This document shows, one piece after another, positions 8,698 to 18,689 of a DNA stretch of 64,000 nucleotides. Both the position numbers and the translations under genes were made by a program. The notes beneath the pieces are model-generated. The model made no database searches. It was not told the origin of the DNA and was given only the letters and a program-made list of their open reading frames with translations. The stretch's first letter is position 1. Each line of letters opens with the position of its first letter. This stretch comes from an uncultured Pelagibacteraceae bacterium (lineage in GTDB: Bacteria; Pseudomonadota; Alphaproteobacteria; Pelagibacterales; Pelagibacteraceae): the NCBI GenBank assembly GCA_902594405.1, contig CACJMB010000001.1:186001-250000 (forward strand), in the 5' to 3' direction.

Positions 8698-10112
8698 TTG
8701 AAATAATTTTTAACTCTATCAATAGTTTTTTGATTTAATTGAACTTGATACTTATTATTAAGTAATTGATCATACGATTGTAAGATAGTTTTTCTATTAT
8801 TTGTATTTTGGCTATTTACAAATTTAAGATATTTTTCATCTGCTTTGTTAAATGAATTTTTATTTGTTCCAGTAATTTTTACTAAAAAAATTTTATCTTC
8901 TTTATTTACTAGAGCAAAAGAATTTACAGGTAACGCATAAAGCATTTTTACTGAATTAATATCAATGAGTTTGTCATCTTCTATAGAATTAATAGAAGAA
9001 TATTTCTTATTTGAACCTGCAAGTTCTTCAAATTTTGAATTATCAAATTCCTTTTTTTGAATTTCTTCTATAATTTTTTTATTGTAATCAAATTTACCTT
9101 TTTGATATATTAACTCAACTATTTCTCCTTTAATGATTTCATCATTTAAATCTGGAGCTCGATCATACTGATTATCAATATTGTAAAGTAAAAAGTTATC
9201 ACCACTTTCTATCAAGTCTATTTTAGATGCTTTCTTAGAATAAATTAGATCTTCATTAATCTGTTTATTAGAGCCAGGTGCAAACTCATTTACTTCAATA
9301 ATGTCAACATTTATATCTTCTAATATAGTGTCAAATGTACTTCCTTGAGAAATTTTGTTTTCAATTGAATCTATTTCATCAAAGAACTCTTGATTAAATT
9401 CTTCTATACCAATTAGATTTTTTGGATTTAAAATCACATACTTAAAATCTATATATTCTCTTTTTAATTGATCTTTGTTTTCATCAATAAATACTTCAAT
9501 TTCATTTGCTGTGTAATCATCTTTTGTTTTATATAGATTTTCCATATCAAAATACTCGATGTCTAAGGATTTATTATTTTCTTTAAACTTTTTTTCTATC
9601 AAAAAATTTGGTGTTATTGTTCCAGCACCAATAAAATCAAATAAGTGTTTCTGTAATTCTCTATTTTTTAATTGCAATTCAAACATTGGAGCTGACAAGT
9701 TGTTGGAGAGTAAAAATTTTTCATATTTAATTCTTTGAAAAGTACCCTTTTCATCTTGGAAATTTTTATTTTCTTTAATGTTTTTAAGTATGGTTCTTTC
9801 GTTAATTAAAAGATCAAAGTCTTTAATTTCTAAATCAATCAATGTAGTTGAAATTAATCCTGATAATAATTCTTCAATAATATTGTTGTCTAAATTATCT
9901 CGAATAGCTTCTTGTGAAATTCCACTTTGGTTCACATAGTCAATAAAATCTTGAGTTGTTACATTTGTTTTATTTATTTTTGCAATATTGTTTTGATTAT
10001 TTGTACTAAACCCTCCGCCAAAACCACCAAAGCCAAAAGCGATGATAATTATAACAATTAACAACAATCCACCAAATTGTTTCCAGCCTAAGTTTTTTAA
10101 TTTTTCAATCAT
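8694..10112 (-). CDS. PpiD-like inner-membrane periplasmic chaperone (SurA_N family), reduced
   Basis: A membrane-anchored periplasmic folding factor acting at the Sec exit is the likely role. Residues about 13-33 form one transmembrane helix after a short basic N-terminus, the PpiD topology. The following region (AKINKTNVTTQDFIDYVN, about 43-60) resembles the SurA_N/PpiD chaperone start. At 472 residues it is shorter than usual PpiD (about 620), and I cannot find a parvulin block (xxHIL...GGDLG) in the middle. It may therefore lack isomerase activity. trpE follows with an ATGA overlap, and tpiA diverges 56 bases away. Confidence 0.75.
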   Translation of the reverse strand: MIEKLKNLGWKQFGGLLLIVIIIIAFGFGGFGGGFSTNNQNNIAKINKTNVTTQDFIDYVNQSGISQEAIRDNLDNNIIEELLSGLISTTLIDLEIKDFDLLINERTILKNIKENKNFQDEKGTFQRIKYEKFLLSNNLSAPMFELQLKNRELQKHLFDFIGAGTITPNFLIEKKFKENNKSLDIEYFDMENLYKTKDDYTANEIEVFIDENKDQLKREYIDFKYVILNPKNLIGIEEFNQEFFDEIDSIENKISQGSTFDTILEDINVDIIEVNEFAPGSNKQINEDLIYSKKASKIDLIESGDNFLLYNIDNQYDRAPDLNDEIIKGEIVELIYQKGKFDYNKKIIEEIQKKEFDNSKFEELAGSNKKYSSINSIEDDKLIDINSVKMLYALPVNSFALVNKEDKIFLVKITGTNKNSFNKADEKYLKFVNSQNTNNRKTILQSYDQLLNNKYQVQLNQKTIDRVKNYFK

Positions 10113-10168
10113 AGCGTTATAAATTTATTGATCTGTAAAAAACAAATCTATAGATTAAAAAGTCAATT

Positions 10169-10909
10169 ATGACAAATAAATATATGTATTTTGTAGCTAA
10201 TTGGAAAATGTTTGGTGATTTAAGATCTCTAAATTCACTTGATAAAGTAATAAAGTTTTCAAAAAATAATAAAAAAAATAAGTTAAAAATAGTTTATTGC
10301 CCACCAAATACATTAATTCGTCCATTATCGAGAAGACTTAAAAAAACAAAAATAGAGGTTGGTGCCCAAAACTGTCATCACAGCTATGACTACGGTGCGC
10401 ATACTGGCCAAGTAAATTCTACTATGCTTAAAAATGTTGGAGCAAAGTATATTATTTTGGGACACTCAGAAAATAGACAACTAGGTGAGACAGATAATTT
10501 AATTAATTTAAAAATAAAAAGTGCAATTAAATCAGGTCTCAAAATTATATTTTGTATTGGCGAAACCTTGAAAGAAAGAAGACAAAAAAAAACTAATAAA
10601 ATTTTAAAAAGACAAATTGAAAAAGGATTAAAATCGATAAAGAATAAATCCAAAATTATTATAGCCTATGAACCGGTATGGTCTATTGGTACAGGTATAA
10701 TTCCAAAAGAAGCAATTTTAAATGAAACTATTTCATTTATTAAAAGTAGATTTAAAAAAAAAAAACCTAAAATTTTATATGGCGGATCCGTAAATACTAA
10801 TAATGCAGACAAATTAAAAAAAATTCCTAGCATTGATGGGTTTTTGATTGGGGGTGCATCGCAAAACCCAAAAAAATTTATTGATATAATCAAAAAAACC
10901 ATTAATTAG
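10169..10909 (+). CDS. tpiA: Triosephosphate isomerase TpiA
   Basis: Interconverts DHAP and glyceraldehyde-3-phosphate. The 246-residue TIM barrel has the substrate lysine in ANWKM (Lys13), the catalytic histidine in ILGHSENR (about 93-100), the catalytic glutamate in AYEPVWSIGTG (about 166-176) and the phosphate loop YGGSVN (about 204-209). ATG at 10169 is used; an internal ATG five codons later (10184) is possible but would give an unusually short N-terminus. secG starts 6 bases after the stop. Confidence 0.96.
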   Translation: MTNKYMYFVANWKMFGDLRSLNSLDKVIKFSKNNKKNKLKIVYCPPNTLIRPLSRRLKKTKIEVGAQNCHHSYDYGAHTGQVNSTMLKNVGAKYIILGHSENRQLGETDNLINLKIKSAIKSGLKIIFCIGETLKERRQKKTNKILKRQIEKGLKSIKNKSKIIIAYEPVWSIGTGIIPKEAILNETISFIKSRFKKKKPKILYGGSVNTNNADKLKKIPSIDGFLIGGASQNPKKFIDIIKKTIN

Positions 10910-10915
10910 TCTCAC

Positions 10916-11215
10916 ATGGAAACTTTATTATTAGCAATCAACATCATACTTGCAGTTATTTTAGTTCTTTTGGTTTTATTGCAAAAATCAGAAGGAGGTG
11001 CTCTTGGTATTGGAGTTTCCCAAGAAAATTTTATGCTCTCTAGATCAGCAGGCAGCTTTATGACAAAAGCCACTGCAATTGTAGCAACACTTTTTATCAT
11101 TTGTAGTCTAGCTCTAACAATAATTTCTAGAGCAGAACTTACCCCTACAGGCTCAGTATTAGATACTGTTGAGGAAAAAACTGAAGACACGCCATCAATT
11201 CCAGAAAATAATTAA
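10916..11215 (+). CDS. secG: Preprotein translocase subunit SecG
   Basis: Accessory membrane subunit of SecYEG. The 99 residues contain two transmembrane helices (about 3-22 and 50-70) joined by the conserved loop LLQKSEGGALGIG (about 22-34). The C-terminal tail is acidic and low complexity, as usual in alphaproteobacteria. It sits between tpiA and pyrG, a common alphaproteobacterial order. Confidence 0.94.
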   Translation: METLLLAINIILAVILVLLVLLQKSEGGALGIGVSQENFMLSRSAGSFMTKATAIVATLFIICSLALTIISRAELTPTGSVLDTVEEKTEDTPSIPENN

Positions 11216-11259
11216 TTAATCCTTTTCAATTCATTTTTTATTCGCTATAAGATACTTCC

Positions 11260-12876
11260 ATGGCGCGATATATATTTGTCACTGGCGGCGTGGTTTCTTC
11301 CCTTGGTAAAGGTCTTTCTTCGGCATCCCTTGCTTATTTATTACAATCAAGAGGTTATAAGGTTAGATTAAGAAAATTAGATCCTTATCTTAATGTTGAT
11401 CCAGGAACAATGAGTCCGTTTCAACATGGAGAAGTTTTTGTAACCGATGATGGTGCTGAAACAGATTTAGATTTAGGTCACTATGAAAGATTTTCAGGTG
11501 TAACTGCAAAGAAAACCGATAACATAACAACTGGAAAAATTTATAGTGATGTTCTTAAAAAAGAAAGAAAAGGTCAGTATTTAGGTAAAACTGTTCAAGT
11601 AATTCCTCATATCACAGATAGAATTAAAGAATTTATAAAACACGATACATCTAAAGAAGATTTTGTAATTTGTGAAATTGGAGGAATAGTAGGGGACATT
11701 GAAAGTTTACCATTTGTAGAAGCGATAAGACAATTTTCAAATGATATTGGTAAAAAAAATGCGTTATTTATTCATCTAACTTTAGTTCCTTATTTAAAAG
11801 CATCGGATGAAATAAAAACCAAACCAACCCAGCATTCAGTTAAAGAATTAAGAAGTATTGGTATTCAACCTGATATCATCATTTGTAGATCAGAAAGACC
11901 TATTCCTTTAGACCATAGAAAAAAAATATCTTTGTTTTGTAATGTTGATATTAAAAATGTAATTGAAACTGTTGATGTTAAAACCATTTATGAGGCACCA
12001 ATAAGCTTTGCTAAAGAAAAATTGGATGTTCAAGTTTTAAATTATTTCAAAATAAAATCTAAAAAATCAAATAATTTAACACCTTGGAAGAAAATAACTA
12101 AAATCACTCTTAATACTAAAAGATATGTTAACATTGCAATAATTGGAAAATACGTTGAATTAAAGGATGCTTATAAATCCTTAGATGAAGCACTTACTCA
12201 TGGAGGAATATCCAACAATCTTAAGGTTAATTTGGTTAGAATAGATTCTGAAAAATTAAAAGTTTCAGAAATAAAAAATAAACTTAAAAATGTTTCAGGA
12301 ATTTTAATTCCAGGCGGATTTGGTAAAAGAGGAACCGAAGGTAAAATTGAAGCGATAAGGCATGCAAGAATAAATAAAATTCCATTCCTTGGAATTTGTT
12401 ATGGAATGCAAATGGCAATAATTGAATTTGCTAGAAATCAATTAAAGATTAAAAAAGCAACTTCTTCTGAGTTTGATAAAGGCGGTGTTCATATTATTGG
12501 CTTGATGCATGAATGGGAAAAAAGTGGAAGAAAAGTTAAAGGAACAGATAAAGACTTAGGAGGTACCATGAGACTTGGTTCTTATGATGCAATCTTGAAA
12601 GATAAATCTAAAATTAGGGATATTTATAAATCTAGATTAATTAAAGAGAGACATAGACATAGATATGAGGTGGATATTTCATATAAAGAAAAATTTGAGA
12701 AGAAAGGATTAATATTTTCAGGTTTATCTCCAAATCATAAGCTTCCAGAGATAATTGAACTTAAAAATCATCCATGGTTCATAGGAGTTCAGTTTCATCC
12801 TGAATTTAAATCTAGACCTTTGAACCCACATCCTTTATTCTCTTCTTTTATCAAAGCAGCAAAAAATCATAGATGA
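11260..12876 (+). CDS. pyrG: CTP synthase PyrG
   Basis: Makes CTP from UTP, ATP and glutamine. At 538 residues it has the full two-domain form. The synthetase domain starts [17 protein letters not shown] (P-loop-like, 2-18) with [13 protein letters not shown] near 41-53. The C-terminal class I glutaminase has the nucleophile in FLGICYGMQ (about residue 380) and the His/Glu pair in QFHPEF near 514. A TATAAG hexamer at 11246-11251 lies 8 bases before the ATG, which hints at a very short leader. The stop overlaps the kdsA start (ATGA). Confidence 0.97.
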   Translation: MARYIFVTGGVVSSLGKGLSSASLAYLLQSRGYKVRLRKLDPYLNVDPGTMSPFQHGEVFVTDDGAETDLDLGHYERFSGVTAKKTDNITTGKIYSDVLKKERKGQYLGKTVQVIPHITDRIKEFIKHDTSKEDFVICEIGGIVGDIESLPFVEAIRQFSNDIGKKNALFIHLTLVPYLKASDEIKTKPTQHSVKELRSIGIQPDIIICRSERPIPLDHRKKISLFCNVDIKNVIETVDVKTIYEAPISFAKEKLDVQVLNYFKIKSKKSNNLTPWKKITKITLNTKRYVNIAIIGKYVELKDAYKSLDEALTHGGISNNLKVNLVRIDSEKLKVSEIKNKLKNVSGILIPGGFGKRGTEGKIEAIRHARINKIPFLGICYGMQMAIIEFARNQLKIKKATSSEFDKGGVHIIGLMHEWEKSGRKVKGTDKDLGGTMRLGSYDAILKDKSKIRDIYKSRLIKERHRHRYEVDISYKEKFEKKGLIFSGLSPNHKLPEIIELKNHPWFIGVQFHPEFKSRPLNPHPLFSSFIKAAKNHR

Positions 12877-13697
12877 GTGCGATTAAAGTAAATTGTGAAA
12901 ATATAGAAATTTCAAACAACAATAAGATTTGTATTATTGCAGGTCCTTGTCAGTTAGAGACAGAACAACATGCAATGGATATGGCTGGAAAAATTAAGGA
13001 AATTACTTCAAAATTTGGCCTTGGATTTATTTACAAAACCTCATTTGATAAAGCTAACAGAACTAGTTTAAAAGGCAAAAGGGGAGCAGGGTTAGATGCA
13101 TCACTTCCTATATTTGATAAAATTAAAAAGGAGCTGAACGTTCCTATTTTAACAGACATACACAATGCTGAACAATGTGAAATTGTTTCAAAACATGTCG
13201 ATGTTTTACAAATCCCAGCTTTTCTATGTCGACAAACAGACTTATTAATTGCTGCGGCTAAAACAAATAAAATTATTAATGTAAAAAAAGGTCAGTTCCT
13301 AGCACCTTGGGATATGGTGAATGTAACTAAAAAAATTTCAGACTCAGGAAATAAAAACATCCTAGTCACAGAAAGAGGTGCAAGTTTTGGATACAACACT
13401 TTAGTCTCTGACATGAGATCATTACCTATAATGGCAAAGAATGGTTATCCAGTAATTTTCGATGCAACTCATTCTGTTCAACAACCAGGTGGCCAAGGTG
13501 AATCCTCTGGTGGTCAAAGAGAATTTGTTGAATATTTAGCAAGAGCCGCAGTTGCGGTTGGAGTTGCAGGTGTATTTATTGAAACACATCAAGATCCTGA
13601 TAATGCTCCATCAGATGGACCAAACATGGTACCATTGAATAAATTAGAGAATCTATTAAAACAATTACACGATATAGATAATCTAATTAAAAAATAG
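12873..13697 (+). CDS. kdsA: 3-deoxy-8-phosphooctulonate synthase KdsA
   Basis: Condenses phosphoenolpyruvate with arabinose-5-phosphate to form KDO-8-phosphate for lipopolysaccharide. The 274 residues include IIAGPCQLE (about 20-28), the arabinose-phosphate motif [12 protein letters not shown] (about 52-63), LTDIHNAEQ and [11 protein letters not shown] (about 197-207). It is coupled to pyrG by an ATGA overlap and to eno by a one-base overlap (TAGTG). Eno produces its substrate PEP and PyrG makes the CTP used to activate KDO. Confidence 0.96.
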   Translation: MSAIKVNCENIEISNNNKICIIAGPCQLETEQHAMDMAGKIKEITSKFGLGFIYKTSFDKANRTSLKGKRGAGLDASLPIFDKIKKELNVPILTDIHNAEQCEIVSKHVDVLQIPAFLCRQTDLLIAAAKTNKIINVKKGQFLAPWDMVNVTKKISDSGNKNILVTERGASFGYNTLVSDMRSLPIMAKNGYPVIFDATHSVQQPGGQGESSGGQREFVEYLARAAVAVGVAGVFIETHQDPDNAPSDGPNMVPLNKLENLLKQLHDIDNLIKK

Positions 13698-14953
13698 TGA
13701 GTAAAATTTTAAAAGTAAAAGCACGTCAAGTTTTTGACAGTAGAGGAAATCCAACAGTAGAGGCAGAGGTTTATATTAAAAATAATAGCGCATCCGCTAT
13801 TTGTCCCTCAGGTGCTTCCACAGGAACTTTTGAAGCTTTTGAAAAAAGAGATAAAAATAATAAACGGTATTTAGGAAAAAGTGTTTTAAGTGCAGTTAAC
13901 TTAGTTAACACTAAGATTTCAAAAAAATTAAAAGGGCAAAGTATCCATAATCAAGAAAGAATTGATGCTTTGTTAATTAATTTAGATGGTACAAGACAAA
14001 AAACTTACTTAGGAGCTAATGCGATGTTAGCAGTTTCTATGGCTGTAAAAAAATTGTCTGCAAAAGCAAAAAAATTACCCTTGTATAAAACTTTTTCTCA
14101 AAAAAATAACTTTCAATTACCTTATCCATTAATGAACATTATTAATGGTGGAGCGCATGCAAATAATGGTCTTAGAATTCAAGAGTTTATGATCAGGCCT
14201 GATCGAGCAAAAAGTTTTTCTGAGGCAATGCGGATTTGTTTTGTTGTCATTAAAAACTTAAGTAAATTAATTAAAGATAAAGGTTTATCAACTTCAGTAG
14301 GTGATGAAGGTGGGTTTGCACCTATGATCAGTAGTAATAATCAAGCTTTAGATTTAATTGTGAGTGCAATTAAAAAATCGGGATTTGTTAATGGTAAAGA
14401 TGTTTCTATTTGTCTTGATGTGGCTGCTAATGAATTATATAAAAATAACAAATACTCTATTCATTCTAAAAGTTATATTTCAGTAGATAAATCCATTAAA
14501 GAATTTCAAAAAATTATAAAAAAATATAAAATTAAGTCTATTGAAGATCCATTTGCTGAAAATGATTGGTTAGCATGGAATAAATTAATGAAATCAATAA
14601 AAAAAGTTCAGATTGTTGGAGATGATTTATATGTAACAAATCTTGAAAGATTAAAGAAAGGTTTCTTAAATATTTCTTCAAATTCTATCTTGATCAAGCT
14701 AAATCAAATTGGCACTGTTTCAGAAACGTTAGATGTAATTAAATTTGCTCAAACAATTGGATATAAAACAATTATATCTCATCGATCAGGTGATAGTGAG
14801 GATACGTTTATTGCTGATTTAGCAGTAGGTACTAATTCAAATCAAATTAAAACTGGATCCTTAGCTAGATCTGAAAGGGTTGCAAAATATAATCAATTAA
14901 TCCGTATTGAAGAAGAACTTGGAAAAAAAGCGAGGATGAATAAGATCAATTAA
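13697..14953 (+). CDS. eno: Enolase Eno
   Basis: Glycolytic enzyme converting 2-phosphoglycerate to PEP. The 418 residues begin at a GTG whose G is the last base of the kdsA TAG. Signature blocks are ARQVFDSRGNPTVE (about 9-22), PSGASTG (about 36-42), the loop GGAHANN (about 151-157), the acid/base GDEGGFAP (about 203-210), the metal ligand SIEDPFAENDW and the C-terminal ISHRSGDSEDTFIADLAVG. It is linked by TAATG to ftsB, a standard proteobacterial eno-ftsB neighbour. Confidence 0.97.
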   Translation: MSKILKVKARQVFDSRGNPTVEAEVYIKNNSASAICPSGASTGTFEAFEKRDKNNKRYLGKSVLSAVNLVNTKISKKLKGQSIHNQERIDALLINLDGTRQKTYLGANAMLAVSMAVKKLSAKAKKLPLYKTFSQKNNFQLPYPLMNIINGGAHANNGLRIQEFMIRPDRAKSFSEAMRICFVVIKNLSKLIKDKGLSTSVGDEGGFAPMISSNNQALDLIVSAIKKSGFVNGKDVSICLDVAANELYKNNKYSIHSKSYISVDKSIKEFQKIIKKYKIKSIEDPFAENDWLAWNKLMKSIKKVQIVGDDLYVTNLERLKKGFLNISSNSILIKLNQIGTVSETLDVIKFAQTIGYKTIISHRSGDSEDTFIADLAVGTNSNQIKTGSLARSERVAKYNQLIRIEEELGKKARMNKIN

Positions 14954-15255
14954 TGCTTCGATTAATAAAAAGAAATTATTTTTTATTAATATCTGTTTTT
15001 CTTATTTTTTATTTTGGTTTCAACTTAGTATCTGGAGAAAGAGGCCTTTTTTCGTATATAGAAAAGAAGGAACTTTTGTCTAACTTGAAAAAAGAAGAAT
15101 TAACCCTAACTAATAAAATAGAAGATATGGATCATAAAAATTCACTTCTAAGTACTAATTTGGATCTTGATTATATTGAGACTTTAATTAGAGAACGATT
15201 TTTATTTGGTAAAAAAAATGAGACAATTTATATAATTAAAAAAGATGAAAAGTAG
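14953..15255 (+). CDS. ftsB: FtsB/DivIC-like septum formation protein
   Basis: A small bitopic division protein that would bridge FtsL and FtsQ. It has 100 residues with one transmembrane helix (about 9-27) followed by a heptad-like coiled coil (about 36-70) and an [14 protein letters not shown] tail resembling the conserved DivIC end. Direct linkage to eno supports the call. Sequence conservation of this family is low, so assignment rests on topology and context. The last 11 bases overlap lipA. Confidence 0.82.
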   Translation: MLRLIKRNYFLLISVFLIFYFGFNLVSGERGLFSYIEKKELLSNLKKEELTLTNKIEDMDHKNSLLSTNLDLDYIETLIRERFLFGKKNETIYIIKKDEK

Positions 15256-16165
15256 ACATCCAGAAAAAGAAAACAAACCGGTTAATCCAATTAAAAAAAA
15301 ACCAGAATGGATTAGATCAAAACTTACAAATAGTAAGGAATTTTTTTTAACTAAAACAATAGTAAATAACAATAATCTTGTAACTGTTTGTCAGGAAGCG
15401 AACTGTCCTAATATAACTGAATGTTGGAGTAAGCGACATGCAACTTTTATGATTATGGGAGACACTTGTACAAGAGCTTGTGCTTTTTGTGATGTTAAAA
15501 CTGGCGTACCAGGAAAATTAGATCAACTTGAGCCAGTTAAGATTGCAGAAGCAGTAAAAAAATTAAATTTAAAACATGTTGTAATTACCTCAGTGGACAG
15601 AGATGATTTAGATGATGGTGGGTCAGAACATTTTTTTGAAGTGATTAATCAAACCAGAAAATCAAATCCAAATACTACTATTGAAGTTCTTACACCTGAT
15701 TTTTTAAGAAAAGGAGATGCTTATAAAAAAGTTTTAGATGCTAAACCAGATGTTTTTAATCATAATATTGAAACTGTCCCTAGTCTTTATTTAAAAGTTC
15801 GACCTGGATCTAGATATTTTGCATCTTTAGAACTTTTAAAAAATGCAAAAAAAGTTAATAAAAATATTTTTACTAAATCAGGAATAATGGTTGGCTTAGG
15901 TGAGACAAGAGATGAAATTTTACAAGTCATGGATGATTTAAGAGCTGCAGATGTTGATTTCATAACGATTGGTCAATATTTACAACCTTCAACTAAACAT
16001 TATCCATTAGACCGATATTATACACCAAAAGAGTTTGAAGATTTAGGAACAATTGCAAAAGCTAAAGGATTTTTATTAGTCTCTTCATCCCCTTTAACTA
16101 GGTCCTCATATCATGCAGATGAAGATTTTGCGAAACTTCAACAAAACAGATTAAAAAATAATTAA
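15245..16165 (+). CDS. lipA: Lipoyl synthase LipA
   Basis: Radical-SAM enzyme inserting two sulfurs into protein-bound octanoyl groups of 2-oxoacid dehydrogenases. The 306 residues show the auxiliary cluster cysteines Cys49, Cys54, Cys60 (CQEANC...C) and the radical-SAM CX3CX2C at Cys75, Cys79, Cys82. The C-terminal [11 protein letters not shown] carries the conserved serine ligand. It follows ftsB directly; several alphaproteobacteria, as I recall, carry pyruvate dehydrogenase genes at this point. ratA follows with a TAATG overlap. Confidence 0.97.
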   Translation: MKSRHPEKENKPVNPIKKKPEWIRSKLTNSKEFFLTKTIVNNNNLVTVCQEANCPNITECWSKRHATFMIMGDTCTRACAFCDVKTGVPGKLDQLEPVKIAEAVKKLNLKHVVITSVDRDDLDDGGSEHFFEVINQTRKSNPNTTIEVLTPDFLRKGDAYKKVLDAKPDVFNHNIETVPSLYLKVRPGSRYFASLELLKNAKKVNKNIFTKSGIMVGLGETRDEILQVMDDLRAADVDFITIGQYLQPSTKHYPLDRYYTPKEFEDLGTIAKAKGFLLVSSSPLTRSSYHADEDFAKLQQNRLKNN

Positions 16166-16620
16166 TGCCAAAAGCATCAGTTACGAGACTCATTGATCAA
16201 AGAAAAGATAAGCTAATTGAGTTTGTTTTAGATATTGAAAAATACCCAGAATTTATTCCTTTCTGCGATAATTCAAAAGTTTATGAGAGAAATGACGATG
16301 GTCAAATTACAAATATAATTGCTGATCTAACAATAGGTAAGGGGCCGTTTAAAGATACATTTAAAAGCGATGTAAAGTATATTAAAAAAGATGATTTAAT
16401 TCATGTTGTAAACATAGGTGGACCATTAAAATTTTTAGAGAATAATTGGAAATTTCAAGACAAAGGAAACTGGATGAATGGATATAGAACTGAAGTTATT
16501 TTTGATATTGATTTTGAAATAGAAAATAAGTTTCTAAATATTTTAATGACCAAATCTTTTCAATTTGGTTTGGAAAAGATAGCAGACGCGTTTCAAAAAA
16601 GAGCTGAAAGTATTAAATAA
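16165..16620 (+). CDS. START/SRPBCC-family protein (RatA / Coq10 type)
   Basis: A 151-residue polyketide-cyclase/START fold protein. The block LVLDIEKYPEFIPFCDNSKV-like (about 20-40) and the FxxxVxxNKFLNILMTKSFQFGLEKIADAF-like C-terminal helix are typical of the RatA/COQ10 group. In mitochondria and alphaproteobacteria the group binds ubiquinone; in E. coli RatA was described as a ribosome-association toxin. The lipA-neighbour position is a typical alphaproteobacterial location. Which function applies cannot be told from sequence. Its 3' end overlaps convergent pncC by 8 bases. Confidence 0.85.
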   Translation: MPKASVTRLIDQRKDKLIEFVLDIEKYPEFIPFCDNSKVYERNDDGQITNIIADLTIGKGPFKDTFKSDVKYIKKDDLIHVVNIGGPLKFLENNWKFQDKGNWMNGYRTEVIFDIDFEIENKFLNILMTKSFQFGLEKIADAFQKRAESIK

Positions 16621-17077
16621 TTTTACTGATTATTTTAATTACGGTACGAACAGTTAATTTTTGAATTGAATTACGATTTTTTGATTTAAATTTATTTTCT
16701 TTAATAAGCAGAGCTTTACCTTTTTTGACCCCAATAAAAACAAGACCAACAGGTTTTTCTTTTGATCCACCTCCTGGTCCAGCAATTCCTGTTATTGATA
16801 CATTGATTTTACTCTTTGAAATTTTAGATAAATTTTGAACCATTGCCTTACAACACTCATGGCTTACTGCACCATATTTTTTAATAATATTTTTATTTAC
16901 CTTTAATATTTTTATTTTAGCTTGATTAGAGTAAGTGGTCAGACCCATTTGAAAGTAATTTGATGAATTAGCTAATTTAGTCAAATTATGAGCCAATAAA
17001 CCACCCGTACAAGACTCAGCAACGGATATAGTTAATTTTTTTTTAATTAATTTTTTATGAAGTAATTGAATAGTCAT
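16613..17077 (-). CDS. pncC: CinA C-terminal domain / nicotinamide-nucleotide amidohydrolase PncC
   Basis: Stand-alone CinA C-terminal domain of 154 residues, deamidating NMN to nicotinate mononucleotide for NAD recycling. The motif SVAESCTGGLLAHNLT (about 18-33) holds the catalytic serine region, and ITGIAGPGGGSKEKPVGLVFIGV (about 95-117) is the diagnostic second block. It starts inside the pgpA stop (TAATG) and lies in the run ispDF-pgpA-pncC, each member overlapping the next. Confidence 0.92.
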   Translation of the reverse strand: MTIQLLHKKLIKKKLTISVAESCTGGLLAHNLTKLANSSNYFQMGLTTYSNQAKIKILKVNKNIIKKYGAVSHECCKAMVQNLSKISKSKINVSITGIAGPGGGSKEKPVGLVFIGVKKGKALLIKENKFKSKNRNSIQKLTVRTVIKIISKII

Positions 17078-17568
17078 TAGAATTTTAAGCTTATTAAATA
17101 TATTAATATCATTGAATAAAACCCCGCCATTATATCATCCATAATTATTCCAAAATAGTTCTTATGGTTTTTATCAAAATAACTTACTGGAAAAGGTTTT
17201 AGGATGTCAAAAAATCTAAAAAAAACAAAAGATAAAATGTAATAAATTTCAATTGAAATACTTATTCGATTAGTTTGATTTAAATATAATAGTAAAATTA
17301 AAGGCATTGATTGCCCCAAAACTTCATCAATTACTATTTGCCGTGGATCTTTATTTTTAAATTCAGGCTCAGAGTCTTTTACAGCATAAAATGAATAAAA
17401 GAATAAAAGTATAAAAAAAATAATTGAAAATTTAAGATCTGTGTAACCTAAAATTTCGTAAGCAATATAAATAAAAACAGCTGTTACAGCAGAGGTTACT
17501 GTGCCAGGAATTTTGGTTAAATACCCATAACCAAAAAAAGTAGATAATAAAACATTTATTTTTTTCAT
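17077..17568 (-). CDS. pgpA: Phosphatidylglycerophosphatase A PgpA
   Basis: Inner-membrane phosphatase giving phosphatidylglycerol. From the ATG at 17568 the protein has 163 residues; this start makes an ATGA overlap with the ispDF stop and is preferred over an in-frame TTG at 17595. Family blocks are FGYGYLTKIPGTVTSA (about 12-27), the metal site RQIVIDEVLGQ (about 78-88) and DDIMAG near the C-terminus. Three to four transmembrane helices are evident. Confidence 0.9.
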   Translation of the reverse strand: MKKINVLLSTFFGYGYLTKIPGTVTSAVTAVFIYIAYEILGYTDLKFSIIFFILLFFYSFYAVKDSEPEFKNKDPRQIVIDEVLGQSMPLILLLYLNQTNRISISIEIYYILSFVFFRFFDILKPFPVSYFDKNHKNYFGIIMDDIMAGFYSMILIYLISLKF

Positions 17569-18665
17569 TGTGTTATTGAGCAAATAACTTCGCAAGCTAT
17601 TGCTTTTTCCTTTCCAATTAATCCAAGTTTTTCTACTGTCTTACCTTTTAGATTAATTAATTCTTTATCAATATTTAATAAATTGGCTAGAGTTTTGATT
17701 ATTTTATCACGATACTTTGAAACTTTTGGTTGTTCACAAATTAAGTTTATATCTAAATTATTTATATAAAAATCATTATTATTTAATATCTCAATTATTG
17801 GTTTAAGCATTTTAGGAGATCTAATATTTTTATATTTATTTTGATTATCTGGAAAAAAAGTACCAATATCTCTTTTTCTCATAGCCCCAAGAAGAGAATC
17901 GATTATTGAATGGATAATTACATCTCCATCTGAATGTCCTTTAAGTCCTGAATGATAAGGAATTTTTATACCACCTAAAAAAAGTTTTTTGCCTCTTATT
18001 AATCTATGAATATCAAAACCTATACCAAAATAAGTTTTGTTAGTTTTGATATCTTCTTTAAAAGTGATTTTATTATTTAAGTTTTCACCTTTTATAAATT
18101 TTACTTTTAAATTGTGTTCAATAAATAAAGTTGCTTCATCAGTGATTTTATTTTTTTGTTTATTCGAAAGAATATATAAATCTTTAAATTTAAAAGCTTG
18201 TGGGGTTTGAGTTAATATTGAATTATTTCGGTTTAGGTTAAAAAGTTGGTTATTTACTTTGTATTTAATTGAGTCTTTTGAATGTATAGAAGGTATTACA
18301 GCCTTATTGTTTTTAAGAGATTTAATTAGATTTTTTAAAAGCTTGATTGTAAAATTCGGTCTAGCAGCATCGTGAATTAGAACATTATTTGGTTTAAATT
18401 TCTTTATATATTTCAATGCTATCAAAGAAGAATCAGATCTTTCTTTACCACCTTTTATAATGGATACATTCGTAGGGAATTTTTCCTTAATGTTTTTTTT
18501 ATTATTTACGACCAATATAATTTTTTTGAACAGCTTTGATTTTATTGCTTTTTCTAAAGAATGTTTAAAAAGAGCCTTGTTTTTATAAATATTGAATTGC
18601 TTTGGTTTTTTTGAATTAAATCTTTTGCTTTGTCCTGATGCTAGTATTATAAAATAATTATTCAT
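17565..18665 (-). CDS. ispDF: Bifunctional IspD-IspF (MEP pathway)
   Basis: Fusion of 2-C-methyl-erythritol-4-phosphate cytidylyltransferase (residues about 1-205) and MECDP synthase (about 208-366), two non-consecutive MEP-pathway steps. IspD shows ILASGQSKRF (7-16) and VLIHDAARP (about 96-104). IspF shows GIGFDIHRL (metal ligands in DIH), GHSDGDVIIH and the C-terminal EKLGLIGKEKAIACEV. The fusion is typical of alphaproteobacteria. Only 24 bases separate it from divergent ntrY, so both promoters must overlap in coding sequence or be very compact. Confidence 0.95.
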   Translation of the reverse strand: MNNYFIILASGQSKRFNSKKPKQFNIYKNKALFKHSLEKAIKSKLFKKIILVVNNKKNIKEKFPTNVSIIKGGKERSDSSLIALKYIKKFKPNNVLIHDAARPNFTIKLLKNLIKSLKNNKAVIPSIHSKDSIKYKVNNQLFNLNRNNSILTQTPQAFKFKDLYILSNKQKNKITDEATLFIEHNLKVKFIKGENLNNKITFKEDIKTNKTYFGIGFDIHRLIRGKKLFLGGIKIPYHSGLKGHSDGDVIIHSIIDSLLGAMRKRDIGTFFPDNQNKYKNIRSPKMLKPIIEILNNNDFYINNLDINLICEQPKVSKYRDKIIKTLANLLNIDKELINLKGKTVEKLGLIGKEKAIACEVICSITQ

Positions 18666-18689
18666 TTATATGGTAGTTTTTATATTCAA

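Noticed and set aside
10912..11190. 92-codon minus-strand frame opposite secG
   Set aside because: It covers secG almost exactly and is explained by its codon bias; secG has clear family sequence and gene order.
17569..17595. Upstream TTG start for pgpA
   Set aside because: The ATG at 17568 forms the usual ATGA overlap with the ispDF stop and gives a normal N-terminus.
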